Assembly (NCBI RefSeq): GCF_900240945.1
Contig: NZ_OESG01000014.1
Coordinates: 988,923 to 1,052,922 of the forward strand
Reading direction: 5' to 3'
Source: Mycobacterium sp. 3519A
Lineage (GTDB): Bacteria > Actinomycetota > Actinomycetes > Mycobacteriales > Mycobacteriaceae
Length of the DNA: 64,000 bases
The notes below the pieces were generated by a model that was given only the letters and a program-made list of their open reading frames with translations, was not told the origin of the DNA and did no database searches. The position numbers and the translations under genes were made by a program. Below are positions 18,422 through 26,939 of the stretch, piece by piece. The number at the start of each line of letters is the position of its first letter. The stretch's first letter is position 1.

Positions 18422-19258
18422 TTAGGCGCCAGGCGGTTGATGGCCGTACTGATGTGCGGTCGGCACGGAACTGTACCCGTGAACACGATCGTGCGCCGAC
18501 GGCCGCCCCCGCGATGCCCAGTGCGCAGGCTCGGCGCTCGAGAGCCCAGGAGAACCTGACGTTGAGGCGGCAGTCGGGTCCGACACTGGGCCGCTTCGCG
18601 CATCCGACGGCACGACACCATGCCGCGCATACCTGGCCTGTAACTGCTCAAACGTTTCCTGTTGCATACCTTTCGCGGGCACTTCAGCCTCAGCAGAGGC
18701 AGTCGCCTGAGCCCTGTCCTGCACTGCAGCGCCTGTCCAGGCCTGCGGCTGCGCACACTGGGCGGCATACGCTTGATATGCCAGTGCCATATTCGCGTAG
18801 TCCCAGTAGGCAGACCTATCACGAAAATCCGACAGCTCGGCGGTCTGCCGCTGGTTGAGCAAGAGACCTACGGCCGCGACGAGTTGCATGCCGTTGAGCA
18901 CCGTGACGGTAGGCGGCGACCAGTCGACATCCCGAGTGCTGACTACCGAAGCTAACGCATCCAGGAAAGCCGTCGACGAGAGTGCTGTGACGAACCAACC
19001 GTGCGCACTTTCGGTCGGCAACAAGCCAACTGCGGCGACCGCAGCCGCCAGCACCGCCGCGCGCACCGGAAAGCTGTGCAAGACAGACGCGTTGAGACCG
19101 ACGACATAGATGGCCACCCCGAGGACCACCACCGCGCCGGCGAGAACTACACGTCGTCGCCGTTCCCGTGGCGCACCGGGCGAAACGATTTCAGGGCGCC
19201 GCCGATTGCGACGTCGGGGCCAGGTATGACGACGTGCACGCTCGGATGCTGTACTCAT
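18422..19258 (-). CDS. small membrane protein with proline/glycine/serine-rich tail, DUF5336-like
   Basis: A 278-residue protein. After a very basic N-terminus (RARRHTWPRRRNRRRP) there are about four transmembrane helices between residues 38 and 135 (VVLAGAVVVLGVAIYVVGL, AAVLAAAVAAVGLLP, a middle one, and LNGMQLVAAVGLLL), then a soluble tail of about 140 residues rich in Ala, Gln, Ser and Gly. This resembles the DUF5336 family (34-kDa antigen-like, four helices plus a low-complexity tail) but I cannot confirm it. The stop of eccE's reading is upstream: eccE ends at 19290, about 30 bases before this start, so the two are likely one operon. Role in secretion unknown. Confidence 0.6.
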   Translation of the reverse strand: MSTASERARRHTWPRRRNRRRPEIVSPGAPRERRRRVVLAGAVVVLGVAIYVVGLNASVLHSFPVRAAVLAAAVAAVGLLPTESAHGWFVTALSSTAFLDALASVVSTRDVDWSPPTVTVLNGMQLVAAVGLLLNQRQTAELSDFRDRSAYWDYANMALAYQAYAAQCAQPQAWTGAAVQDRAQATASAEAEVPAKGMQQETFEQLQARYARHGVVPSDARSGPVSDPTAASTSGSPGLSSAEPAHWASRGRPSAHDRVHGYSSVPTAHQYGHQPPGA

Positions 19259-19289
19259 GAGCTTCCTCCAATCAGGCGGCCGGGCCCAG

Positions 19290-20975
19290 TCAGCCGGTCA
19301 TCTCGAATGCCGCACCGATGTAGCGCATTTCATCGGAGGTCGCCACCATGGTGACGTCTGTTGACCCCGCTGACGTTTGCACTCGCACGATGTCACGGCC
19401 ATGGTCAAGCAGCTGCAGCATTACGTCGGCATGATCGGCGGGTAGCGCATGAGACGGTTTTATTATCATGGCCGTCGCAGCACTGGGCCCTGACTTTTCC
19501 TCGACGGGTATACCGTCGAAAACCTCGACGCTATACCCGTCCCTACTGGAGGGTGATAACTCGTGTTGTTCGTCGTCGCACAGGACTTCAGGATCGCCGA
19601 CCTCGGCGATCAGGTCTTGCCAGGCAAGCGCTCTGGCACTATGGATCCGGATCCGAGCGCCCAACGCAACCGAGCGCAGCACCACCTGCTGGGCAAGATG
19701 AAGGGTTCCGCAGAGCTCTACCCGCGCGATCCCAGGTCCGAACAGTGACAGGGCGACAGCGCGTCCCTGCATGTCTGCCCCGATGATTTGCCCACAGCCC
19801 GATACCGGTAGCAAGAGGCCGCATCCGGCGTCCGCAGTTTTGCCGCGAACCCAGTAGCCCAGGCGCCGGCGAGGTGCCGGCGCAGGCAGGGTGCAGCGCA
19901 ATGCGGGAAGCTGTTCGCCGGGAAGCGATCTGAGACCACCCAGCTCGATGCGGCGCCGGCCGGTCTCGCCGAATCGGGCCAAACCGCGTACCCGGATAAG
20001 CGGCGTGCCTCGGTCGCGGCGCACAGTAAGGCATACAGTCGTCGACAGGCTGGGCACAGTCCACAACCGGTCAAGCCGAGAGCTGTCATACATCGTCGGA
20101 TCGAATGCGAAGCTGCGCCAACGGGCCGGGCTGGAAAGGCACGTCGACCAGGTCTCGTCGATGTGGTCCACGTTGTGGCCGTCGATGAGGTCTGTCGTCG
20201 CCTGAACCGCATCGCTTGCGGACAGGATCTCAGGGCGCAAACCCTCATCGGCGAGGCGGTTGACCACACGGCGCGTCGCCGTCGATGCGGTGCGCACCAC
20301 GCCGTCCCAGTCGCCGCCGCGTCTTGAGACGGCGGCGGGGCATCGGCGTGGGTCGAACCTGATCGCCAGGCACACTTCGCGATGAGCGATCGCGGGCAAC
20401 GGCCCCAGTACCGCGTCATACGTGGCTGCAGTTCGCCCCCGACCGCGTGAACGTACGCCGTGATTCAACAAAGTGATGGAGTCCAACGGGGTGTCGAATT
20501 GATCGAGGCATTCAGCAAGCAGGCCGACTGAGATCCACTGCGCTGAGATCGTCGAATTTGGCTCCATGATCGTCAATATCCGCGGATCACCCTGCAGGCG
20601 CACCACAGAGAGCAGGGACTCTCCATCCCGTAGGAATCCGATCGCTGATCCGTCGGGTAGGTTCGCGTCGAAGTGACGGTCGGGTGCTTCGGCAGAGTTC
20701 CGGAACAGTTGGCCGTGCCAGAAGTTGAGTCGCGTGATGATTCGTTGCAGCATCGATCGCTTCTTCGTGGGGCAGAGCGCGATCGCCGACGCGACCAGGC
20801 CCGTGACCGCGCCGTACCACCCGGGCTGGTGCAGAATCGATACCCCCATGAAGCCAGCGGCGGTCAAACATTGAGCGATCACCACATGCGGCAGTGGAAA
20901 AATCCGGTGCAGCGGTATTCCGACGGTAGACGCGAAGTCCGTTGACGTTTTCGATCGTCTTGTAGCTCTGGCCAT
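19290..20975 (-). CDS. eccE: EccE, ESX membrane complex component
   Basis: A 561-residue protein from ATG 20975. Two transmembrane helices lie near the N-terminus (about residues 27-45 and 50-67), after the EccE-like segment GIPLHRIFPLPHVVIAQ. The remainder is a soluble domain of the EccE type, with the characteristic ATYDAVLGPLPAIAHREVCLAIRFDP section around residue 190 and a C-terminal region ending YIGAAFEMTG. EccE sits at the outside of the ESX complex on the cytosolic face. EccE is the most divergent Ecc protein, so the assignment rests on layout, the short motifs and the locus. It heads a minus-strand pair with the DUF5336-like gene, and its 5' side faces the substrate genes across 428 bases. 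Confidence 0.9.
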   Translation of the reverse strand: MARATRRSKTSTDFASTVGIPLHRIFPLPHVVIAQCLTAAGFMGVSILHQPGWYGAVTGLVASAIALCPTKKRSMLQRIITRLNFWHGQLFRNSAEAPDRHFDANLPDGSAIGFLRDGESLLSVVRLQGDPRILTIMEPNSTISAQWISVGLLAECLDQFDTPLDSITLLNHGVRSRGRGRTAATYDAVLGPLPAIAHREVCLAIRFDPRRCPAAVSRRGGDWDGVVRTASTATRRVVNRLADEGLRPEILSASDAVQATTDLIDGHNVDHIDETWSTCLSSPARWRSFAFDPTMYDSSRLDRLWTVPSLSTTVCLTVRRDRGTPLIRVRGLARFGETGRRRIELGGLRSLPGEQLPALRCTLPAPAPRRRLGYWVRGKTADAGCGLLLPVSGCGQIIGADMQGRAVALSLFGPGIARVELCGTLHLAQQVVLRSVALGARIRIHSARALAWQDLIAEVGDPEVLCDDEQHELSPSSRDGYSVEVFDGIPVEEKSGPSAATAMIIKPSHALPADHADVMLQLLDHGRDIVRVQTSAGSTDVTMVATSDEMRYIGAAFEMTG

Positions 20976-21403
20976 GGATGTTCTCGGGCTCCTCTCAGCT
21001 CACCGAACCCACGCAGTTGCTGCACCGCATCGTCAGACCGAAGAATGTTGTCGCTCAACGAGTTGTCGCATTCCACCATGGCACAGCAGCTAATGACCGA
21101 GCCATTGACCGGTGCGCTTGACGGGTCGACACCGACGGGTTGGAGCGGAGCCTAGCGGGGCAACGATGAACTATGGGGCAGGCCCGGAAGAATTCTTGGT
21201 GGTGCATAACAAATGTCGATGCGGGCGGTCGGGATTATTCATGGATCGGGAATCGCCGGCGACCCTTTGCCCACCTAGCATCGAGCGCACCGACCACGTG
21301 TTAGGGAGACAGGATTGCCCAACTTCGACAACAGCCGCCGAGTTTCGGGCATCGGCGTGCAGCTACAGCGGCAATGCTCTGCTGTATCCGGTATTAGACC
21401 CTG
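20976..21403. promoter_or_regulatory. divergent intergenic region between eccE and the substrate genes
   Basis: No supported gene in 428 bases; an open frame at 21112-21546 overlaps the next gene and has no ribosome binding site. It must hold the promoters for eccE and for the substrate operon. A TATTAG box sits at 21392-21397, too close to ATG 21404 for a leadered transcript, so either translation of the next gene is leaderless or the box is chance. Confidence 0.4.
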
Positions 21404-22789
21404 ATGGCAGATCTCGTGTCACCGGACGGACTTCACCCGCCCGTTGTTGCGCATTCCATACAGTCTGTGCCGCACATCGATCCGGGCACGATCATCGACG
21501 CTCACGAAACCAATCTGGCGGACTATCTGAACCAGCCGATCGGTGACATCCTCAAGCGGCTTGGTCTGCCGCCGATAACGCCAGGGCTGCCGCCCGACCA
21601 CGCACCCAACGCCGATGGTGCCGCTAGTCCCGCGCCGCCCCCCGCCGCACCTCCGCTGGGAGGGGGCGGCAGTCCTTTCGACCCAACCCAACTCATCCAG
21701 CCGGTCACCGACGCCCTTGGCACACTCGGTTCCGGTCAGTTCGGCAATTTCGATCCGACCCAGATCTTCAGCGGGATCTCGCAAGCCGTCGAATCGGCAG
21801 GCGAGTCCGTGGCACCGGCGTTGTCCCAACTGGCTCAAGCGTGGCAGGGGTCGTCCGCGTCGGCAGCCGGGCAGAAGACCGCGGCGGCGTTGAAAGACGG
21901 CTCGGCCATCAGCCAACAAGCCGACGGTCTCAAGCAGAGCGCAACGGTCGCAGCGGCCGCGGTCCAACAGGCTCGAGCACGATTGATGACTGTCATCTCC
22001 GAATTCGCGGCCAAGATCGAGGCGATCGGACCCAACATCATTTTCCCGTGGGGAATGGCCGCCGCGATCGAGGCGGCCAACGAGGCGGTCACTGAAACCG
22101 GCGAAGTGATGACAGAGACGCAAAACACCCTCGGGGCCCAAACCACGGAAGTCGATGGCGTCGGCAAGCCGGTACCGCTGACGTCCATGGAGCAAGGCCT
22201 GAGTCACGTCGGCGCCACGGGCGAGCGCTCTGCGCTCGGCGGATCTCTCGGTGGGCTCGGTGGCGCATCGCTGGGTCAAGCCATCGGCCCGATGATGCAG
22301 TTGGCGACGAGTATGGCTTCGCCGGTGATGGAGGGCGTTGGGGCCGTGACTGGCGCAGTTCAACAAGGTACCGCGCAACAACACGGCCAAACCGATGGCC
22401 CGCCAGACACCACGCCACTCCCGCCGCCGGGTAGGACCGGCGGGCCGGGAGCAGGAAGTGGCGCGGTACCAGGGCCAGTGAAGGTCGGCGGCCTGACTGG
22501 ACCGGCGCGTTCGGTGACGTCGTTGGCCGCACCGCAGACCCATTCAGCCTCACCAAATGCCTTGGGCTCGCCGATCGAATCGGCGGGGATGGGTGCGCCG
22601 CCCATGATGGGCGGCATGCCGATGGGCCAACGGGGCGCGGGAAACAACGGCAAGAACCATAATGCCGCGGCTTTCTTGCACACCGCAGACCAGGGCGACG
22701 AGATCGTCGGTGACCCCGGCGAGGCCGGCACCGCAGTAATCGGCGAAGTTGACCCACGGGTTCGTCCCGACATCGGATTACGTCTCTGA
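21404..22789 (+). CDS. Esp-like ESX substrate with a WXG-type helical domain
   Basis: A 461-residue protein, rich in Ala, Gly, Pro and Ser. Residues 1-70 (VSPDGLHPPVVAHSIQSVPH) are unlike a signal peptide. A proline/glycine linker leads to a helical domain (about 105-245) with the turn AWQGSSA and two long Ala-rich helices, resembling a WXG100 or EspA-like fold. A low-complexity linker follows and then a distinct ending, residues about 415-461 (AAAFLHTADQGDEIVGDPG). No Shine-Dalgarno sequence is evident at ATG 21404. It leads the gene set with PE, PPE and EspG, so it is probably an ESX-exported protein. I do not recognise a named orthologue among EspA, EspB, EspE or EspJ. Confidence 0.6.
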   Translation: MADLVSPDGLHPPVVAHSIQSVPHIDPGTIIDAHETNLADYLNQPIGDILKRLGLPPITPGLPPDHAPNADGAASPAPPPAAPPLGGGGSPFDPTQLIQPVTDALGTLGSGQFGNFDPTQIFSGISQAVESAGESVAPALSQLAQAWQGSSASAAGQKTAAALKDGSAISQQADGLKQSATVAAAAVQQARARLMTVISEFAAKIEAIGPNIIFPWGMAAAIEAANEAVTETGEVMTETQNTLGAQTTEVDGVGKPVPLTSMEQGLSHVGATGERSALGGSLGGLGGASLGQAIGPMMQLATSMASPVMEGVGAVTGAVQQGTAQQHGQTDGPPDTTPLPPPGRTGGPGAGSGAVPGPVKVGGLTGPARSVTSLAAPQTHSASPNALGSPIESAGMGAPPMMGGMPMGQRGAGNNGKNHNAAAFLHTADQGDEIVGDPGEAGTAVIGEVDPRVRPDIGLRL

Positions 22790-22807
22790 CAACACGCGAA
22801 AGGAAAA

Positions 22808-23104
22808 ATGATGAGCGAGAACGACTTTCAGATGCAGCCAGCCGAAGTCGTCGATATCACACGACGATTGGACGATCTGGCGACGCGAGTCCAGGCGTTG
22901 ATAGACACCGAGCGACCCAACCTCAGCCCGGCCGCTGCCGGACACGACGAGGTATCGGGGCGGGTCGCCCAGACGCTCGGCGCGGTCTCGGTCGCTTTCG
23001 GTAAGTCGACCGATCAGGGTCTCACTGAGCTGCGTGAGGTCGCCGCGACGCTGCGCTCGCACACAGATCACGTCGTCGATGCCGAAAGCGATTTCGTCCT
23101 CTGA
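22808..23104 (+). CDS. PE-like protein
   Basis: A 98-residue helical protein preceded by GAAAGGA; ATG 22811 is an equally good start. It matches the PE plan: an N-terminal helix with MQPAEVV, a middle turn at AAAGHDEVSGRV (compare the PE motif AAGADEVSAAI), and a second helix ending near SHTDHVVDAESDF. It is followed 48 bases later by the PPE gene, the normal PE-PPE order, so the two should form a heterodimer recognised by EspG. A Y-x-x-x-D/E motif of the usual type is not present after the second helix. Confidence 0.75.
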   Translation: MMSENDFQMQPAEVVDITRRLDDLATRVQALIDTERPNLSPAAAGHDEVSGRVAQTLGAVSVAFGKSTDQGLTELREVAATLRSHTDHVVDAESDFVL

Positions 23105-23152
23105 GCATCAGACCCGTCGGTTTGCGCTGTCTACGGTGAGGAGGTTGGGAAC

Positions 23153-24235
23153 ATGGGCTTTACGAACATAGCCTGGGAATCGCGGAGCGCGGCGGCCTTG
23201 GCCGGAAACCTGACCGACGGGCCGGGGCCGACGCCTGTCGGCCAGGCGGGCGCCGCCTGGGTACGGATCGCAGACGAACTGGCCGACGTCGCCAACGATT
23301 ACAACCGCACAGTGGACAAGCTGAAGGGCGCACTGGTCTCCCAGAGCGGTGATGCCGCCGCACGCAGATTGGACGATCTCGGGCGCTGGCTAGCGGCGGT
23401 GAGTCTCAGTGCTGCTGGAAACGGGAACCGTGCCGAGCAGGCGGCGGCCGCTTACACCGCTGCTGTTCTGGCCATGCCCAGTGTGTCAGAAGCAGTGCAA
23501 GCCAGAGCAACCCGAGACATGATGGCATCCCTTGCTGCCTACAACGGGGCTGTGCTCAACGGGCAGTTCGCTGAGTTCGACGAGCTCGTCTCGCTTGGCG
23601 ATGCCAGTGCCGCCGAGGCGATGTATCGATACGAGGACGCGTGCAACGCGCTCGCCGAGCCGTGGGACCAACCCGGGCCGCCCGACGTCTGTTCTGGTGC
23701 CGCCCTCGCTGCTGAGCAGGCTAAGCAAATGCAGACAGGCCGAAGAGCAGGACGGCATGACATGGCTTCGCTACCACGGATGCCTCTGCCCCTCACGCCG
23801 TTTCAGCCCAGCGAACTGATCTCGGGGAGCAACGTCAAGTCGGCATCGGTGAAGGCAGCGGCCGCTGAGCCAAGCGGCCCCGCCTTGGGTGGTGGTGGCT
23901 ACGGTCCCATGGCGGCCCTTGCCCGTGGGGGCGGTGCGAACCGCGAACACCAGTCGTCCATTCTGGGCGAAACGCTCGACGGCGGAGGTGAACCGGGCGC
24001 GGCGCTCTCGTCATCCGACGTGTCCTGGATGCCGGCGACCCACGCCACTGGTGAGCCATTCACGATCTCCGAAGTCAGCTGGCGTTCCGATGCTGCGTCC
24101 TTCGACGCGCCTATGGTCCCTGATGAAACCGAAATAGCCGGCTACCAGGATCAGCCTGCTGGGGCCCTGGAGCAAGTGTCCGACCGATGGGTGTCCACAC
24201 CGGTCATCGGTGTGGACAAAAAGCTGACACTGTGA
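23153..24235 (+). CDS. PPE-family protein
   Basis: A 360-residue protein with a strong GAGGAGG site before ATG 23153. Residues 1-170 show the PPE helical domain: AWESRSAAALAG, the conserved GPGPTPVGQAGAAWVRIADEL region, a WLAAVS helix, and the DASAAEAMYRYEDA segment that corresponds to the PPE motif before its YGYAAAS stretch. The literal Pro-Pro-Glu at the N-terminus is absent. The C-terminal 190 residues are a low-complexity tail. The stop overlaps espG by four bases (GTGA), indicating coupled synthesis with its chaperone. It should pair with the PE protein upstream and be exported by the ESX system encoded here. Confidence 0.85.
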   Translation: MGFTNIAWESRSAAALAGNLTDGPGPTPVGQAGAAWVRIADELADVANDYNRTVDKLKGALVSQSGDAAARRLDDLGRWLAAVSLSAAGNGNRAEQAAAAYTAAVLAMPSVSEAVQARATRDMMASLAAYNGAVLNGQFAEFDELVSLGDASAAEAMYRYEDACNALAEPWDQPGPPDVCSGAALAAEQAKQMQTGRRAGRHDMASLPRMPLPLTPFQPSELISGSNVKSASVKAAAAEPSGPALGGGGYGPMAALARGGGANREHQSSILGETLDGGGEPGAALSSSDVSWMPATHATGEPFTISEVSWRSDAASFDAPMVPDETEIAGYQDQPAGALEQVSDRWVSTPVIGVDKKLTL

Positions 24236-25104
24236 CGGCCGCAGTGAACGGACCTGTGAGGCTGACCGTCGATCAACTGCGTGCGGTCGCGGTATCTGCG
24301 AGGCTAGCCGCACTCCCTACCGTTCTCGGACTGGGTGCGCTGTATCCGTCCACCGGGCGGCACGCTGACGGCGTTCGTCCTCGGCCGCAGGAGAAACTGG
24401 ACGAGGCGAACCTAACCACCGCCGGACAACGTTATCCCGGAATCGACGCGGCGATATCGGCCCTCGGCCGCCCCGAACGCGAGCTGGCTATGAGATTGGT
24501 GACGCCGGACGGCATTGGGCGGTTCAGCGCCGTGCGCCGTGAGAACTCGTCACTGTTGGCCGGACGGGTGGGCGAGGTGATCACAATAGATGACATTGAT
24601 CCGCACAGCGGTTTGCCCGGCGTCGTCACGGAGCTGCTGGCAGTACTGCCGAGCAGCCGTCCGGCGGAGGTGCTCGCGGTGACGGCGCCACTCGACGATT
24701 TCACCGAATGCCTGCGTGACAGCCACGATTCGCGAGAGCTGGCTGATCGTATTCGCACCCTCGGTGTGGAGACGCGCACCGCGATGGCGCTGGGCGCAGC
24801 GCTCGGATCGCGCCAGGCGTTCGCCGAAATTGTGTACTACACATTCGTCCCCGGCGAGGGCAGGGTCTCACGCTCAAGCGGTGCGGTGGCCGTCTTCTAC
24901 ACCAAACGCGGCCGAATAGTGTCGGCTCCGAGCGTCTCACCAAGTGGCGAGCCGTGGATTACATTGAAGGCTGGCTCCGATCACGTTGTGCGCCAAGCCA
25001 TCAATCAGCTCGTTTCGTTATCCGATATTGATTGGGCTACGCCCGTTCGACATCGCGGAGCGAGACCAGGCCGACAACCGCGGTCTAACGAAATCACTAA
25101 CTAG
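24232..25104 (+). CDS. espG: EspG, cytosolic chaperone for PE-PPE substrates
   Basis: A 290-residue protein. GTG 24232 overlaps the PPE stop; the frame opens earlier but the coupled start is preferred. The family signature near the C-terminus is clear: RSSGAVAVFYTKRGRIVSAP, then PWITLKAGSDHVVRQAINQL, with RVSRSSG before it. EspG binds the tip of the PPE protein in a PE-PPE dimer, keeps it soluble and confers system specificity before EccA or EccC engage it. Placement directly after the PE-PPE pair and before the Esx pair follows the ESX-2, ESX-3 and ESX-5 pattern. Confidence 0.92.
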   Translation: MTAAVNGPVRLTVDQLRAVAVSARLAALPTVLGLGALYPSTGRHADGVRPRPQEKLDEANLTTAGQRYPGIDAAISALGRPERELAMRLVTPDGIGRFSAVRRENSSLLAGRVGEVITIDDIDPHSGLPGVVTELLAVLPSSRPAEVLAVTAPLDDFTECLRDSHDSRELADRIRTLGVETRTAMALGAALGSRQAFAEIVYYTFVPGEGRVSRSSGAVAVFYTKRGRIVSAPSVSPSGEPWITLKAGSDHVVRQAINQLVSLSDIDWATPVRHRGARPGRQPRSNEITN

Positions 25105-25121
25105 AGAGGAATCGATGCGAC

Positions 25122-25391
25122 ATGACCGTCTCACTTACCCCGGCTGAGGCCGATGCGAAGATCTCACAGATCAACGACGCCCGCGACCAAGCCGTGGCCA
25201 AGCTCAAGCAGATCGAGGACACACAGCAGAACATGCTGGCTTCGGCGTGGCACGGCGGCAGTGCCACCAACTACAGCAAGACCTCGGCGCAACAACAGGA
25301 GGACTTCAACCAGATCATCAACACCCTCAATGACATTGTTGAAAAGGGCGCCCAGCATATCCGTTCGGTCGCCAACCAAGACAACGGCTAG
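25122..25391 (+). CDS. Esx (WXG100) protein, first of pair
   Basis: An 89-residue helical hairpin: helix 1 about residues 8-38 (EADAKISQINDARDQAVAKL), the turn AWHGGSA with the W-x-G motif at residues 43-45, and helix 2 about residues 50-82. It has a GAGAGGA-like site upstream. It should dimerise with the product at 25409, 17 bases downstream, as EsxB does with EsxA. No Y-x-x-x-D/E motif is seen at its end, so the export signal must come from elsewhere or be atypical. Confidence 0.88.
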   Translation: MTVSLTPAEADAKISQINDARDQAVAKLKQIEDTQQNMLASAWHGGSATNYSKTSAQQQEDFNQIINTLNDIVEKGAQHIRSVANQDNG

Positions 25392-25408
25392 AAAGGTACA
25401 TCGAAGCC

Positions 25409-25693
25409 ATGAGTGAAATCCTCTACAACTTCGCCGCGAACAATGCATCGCTCGGCGACATTTCGGGCAACATCCAGGCGATTCAAGAGGTTCGGGCCGA
25501 TATCGACAACATCTTCAACGCGCTGTCGACGGTCTACGAAGGTGAAGGCGCCATGGCGCTCAACCAGGCCCACATGAAGGTCAGTGCGATGCTCGACGAC
25601 GCGCTCAACGATGCCTCGAACACCCAAAAGTTCGCTCAAGATCAGCAGGATGCCATGCAGTCCCTTGACCGGGCCAACGCCGCGGCTTTCTGA
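25409..25693 (+). CDS. Esx (WXG100-type) protein with degenerate WXG, second of pair
   Basis: A 94-residue protein, MSEILYNFAANN at the start in the style of EsxA-type proteins (compare the ESAT-6 motif QQWNFAGIE). The turn reads VYEGEGAMA, with Tyr at the place of the usual Trp, flanked by two helices. The GAAAGGT site precedes ATG 25409. Together with the gene at 25122 it would give the heterodimer that ESX systems export and use for assembly. A strong hairpin terminator follows its stop directly. Confidence 0.85.
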   Translation: MSEILYNFAANNASLGDISGNIQAIQEVRADIDNIFNALSTVYEGEGAMALNQAHMKVSAMLDDALNDASNTQKFAQDQQDAMQSLDRANAAAF

Positions 25694-26106
25694 TCGTCAG
25701 CCGCTCGGCCCGCGGTCGTCGGGCCGAGCGGCTACCTCATCGTCTGGGTCGGATGTGCCGTCACGCGCCAGCATTGCCGAATTCAACTGGCTGAATGGCA
25801 GCTCAACGTATTTGAGCAAGTAGTCACTTTGATGGGCATTTTCCGGACGCCTCTCTGGAGACTGCGCCGTCTCTGCGATCGGATCATGCGCGAAAGATTC
25901 GATAACACCCCAGTGAGTCCCATTAAAAAACTACATGGTCACCACAAGAAAGATCATCGACCGAAACGACGCCGAATCGGTGTTCGCCGGTACTTTGGGT
26001 TTCAGGTAATCGCGATTGCGCCGGCCAAGCCTGGGTTCGCGCGCCGATTGAACCGCCGTGCGCAACGGTGTCAGCGAATCATCTCTCAACGAGAAAGGTC
26101 AGAGCT
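25694..26106. other. intergenic region between the Esx pair and the next gene
   Basis: Apart from the hairpin at its left end I see no gene in these 413 bases. Short open frames here have no ribosome binding site. The right end carries GAAAGGT before GTG 26107, so a promoter for the next operon is expected within it. Confidence 0.4.
25699..25733 (+). terminator. hairpin terminator after the Esx pair
   Basis: A perfect 14-base inverted repeat (left arm 25699-25712 AGCCGCTCGGCCCG; right arm 25720-25733) around a 7-base loop, six bases after the Esx stop. It has no long T tract, as is usual in mycobacteria. It probably ends the 21404-25693 transcript. Confidence 0.8.
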
Positions 26107-26385
26107 GTGGTTTTCTCAGTCATACCTGCCGGAGTGGAAGCGTTCTCGTCCGCCAACAATGTTGCTGCGAGCGGACTTTCGACTGCGGGCTCCGCGGACA
26201 GCGGTGCGATGCTGGCAGCGGTCGCCTCGGCATTAGGCCCTATCGGGGCGGGCTACTTGGCTGCCTACGCACCGGCCCAGACGAACAATCTGACCAGCAC
26301 GGTCACTCTCGCTCAGGTGCACGCGGCGATTAGCGCGTCGACTCAAGCATCCCTGGCTTCGTTTGTCGCGACAGACGCCCCCTAG
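26107..26385 (+). CDS. EspC/PE-like small helical protein
   Basis: A 92-residue protein starting GTG (VVFSVIPAGVEAFSS) after GAAAGGT; the longer frame from 26068 is not supported. It is rich in Ala, Ser and Thr and reads as two helices around GPIGAGYLAAYAPAQT. This is the general plan of EspC/EspF and PE-type partners of the type VII export signal family, though I cannot place it in one. It is 86 bases before the YbaB-like gene and about 860 bases before the giant polymorphic protein, so it could be a co-secretion partner for the giant. Confidence 0.55.
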   Translation: MVFSVIPAGVEAFSSANNVAASGLSTAGSADSGAMLAAVASALGPIGAGYLAAYAPAQTNNLTSTVTLAQVHAAISASTQASLASFVATDAP

Positions 26386-26471
26386 CAGCTGACCTCGATG
26401 CAGCGCCCCGCGTGGCGAAGACGGCTCGCATCCACGTTATCGGCCAAAACGCACACAGGTTAGGAGGATCG

Positions 26472-26939
26472 ATGGATATCGAGTCGACGCGGCATATTGC
26501 GACAGAGGTGACCGCTCTGGTGCAGGAGCAGATGCAAGACCTCAAGAAGGTGACTGAACGACGGGCCGCACTGACGGCCAAAGGCGCGGCGGCAGACGGA
26601 ATGGTGTCGGTAACCCTCGATGCCAACCACACGATCATCGAGACTGTCATCGACGAAGACTATTTGTCCGACCACGAACTCACCGACCTCGGTGCGCATG
26701 TCACTGCTGCCGCACGGCAGGCTGCCGAACAGCTCAACGAAGCAGCGGCGGCGCTACTGGCACCGATGGTTGAGCGGCGAACGGCGATGTCGGCGGCTGC
26801 CAGAATGATCGGCTTGTCCGATATCGAAGAGATGATGTCGCAAATGGGTCTTGACCTTCCGACGCGAGGCGGTGTCGGCCCTTCAGCCGACGAAGACGAT
26901 GGGCAGCACAAGAATTCCTATCCCGTCGTGCGCGGCTGA
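26472..26939 (+). CDS. YbaB/EbfC-fold protein, ESX-associated
   Basis: A 155-residue protein from ATG 26472 with TAGGAGG at 26461-26467. After a helix (EVTALVQEQMQDLKKV) the YbaB signature follows: DGMVSVTLDANHTIIETVI as a beta hairpin and a long helix through AAARQAAEQLNEAAAALL. The C-terminus is acidic (GPSADEDDGQ). YbaB relatives in ESX-1 (EspL) act as cytosolic stabilisers of secreted partners. Here it sits between the small EspC-like gene and the giant protein and may act on either. It is the third YbaB-like gene of the locus. Confidence 0.78.
   Translation: MDIESTRHIATEVTALVQEQMQDLKKVTERRAALTAKGAAADGMVSVTLDANHTIIETVIDEDYLSDHELTDLGAHVTAAARQAAEQLNEAAAALLAPMVERRTAMSAAARMIGLSDIEEMMSQMGLDLPTRGGVGPSADEDDGQHKNSYPVVRG

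Noticed and set aside
21419..22543. 374-codon minus-strand frame opposite the Esp-like gene
   Set aside because: Composition rich in Arg and His, no start signals, and it is a shadow of the plus-strand gene, which has coupled neighbours.
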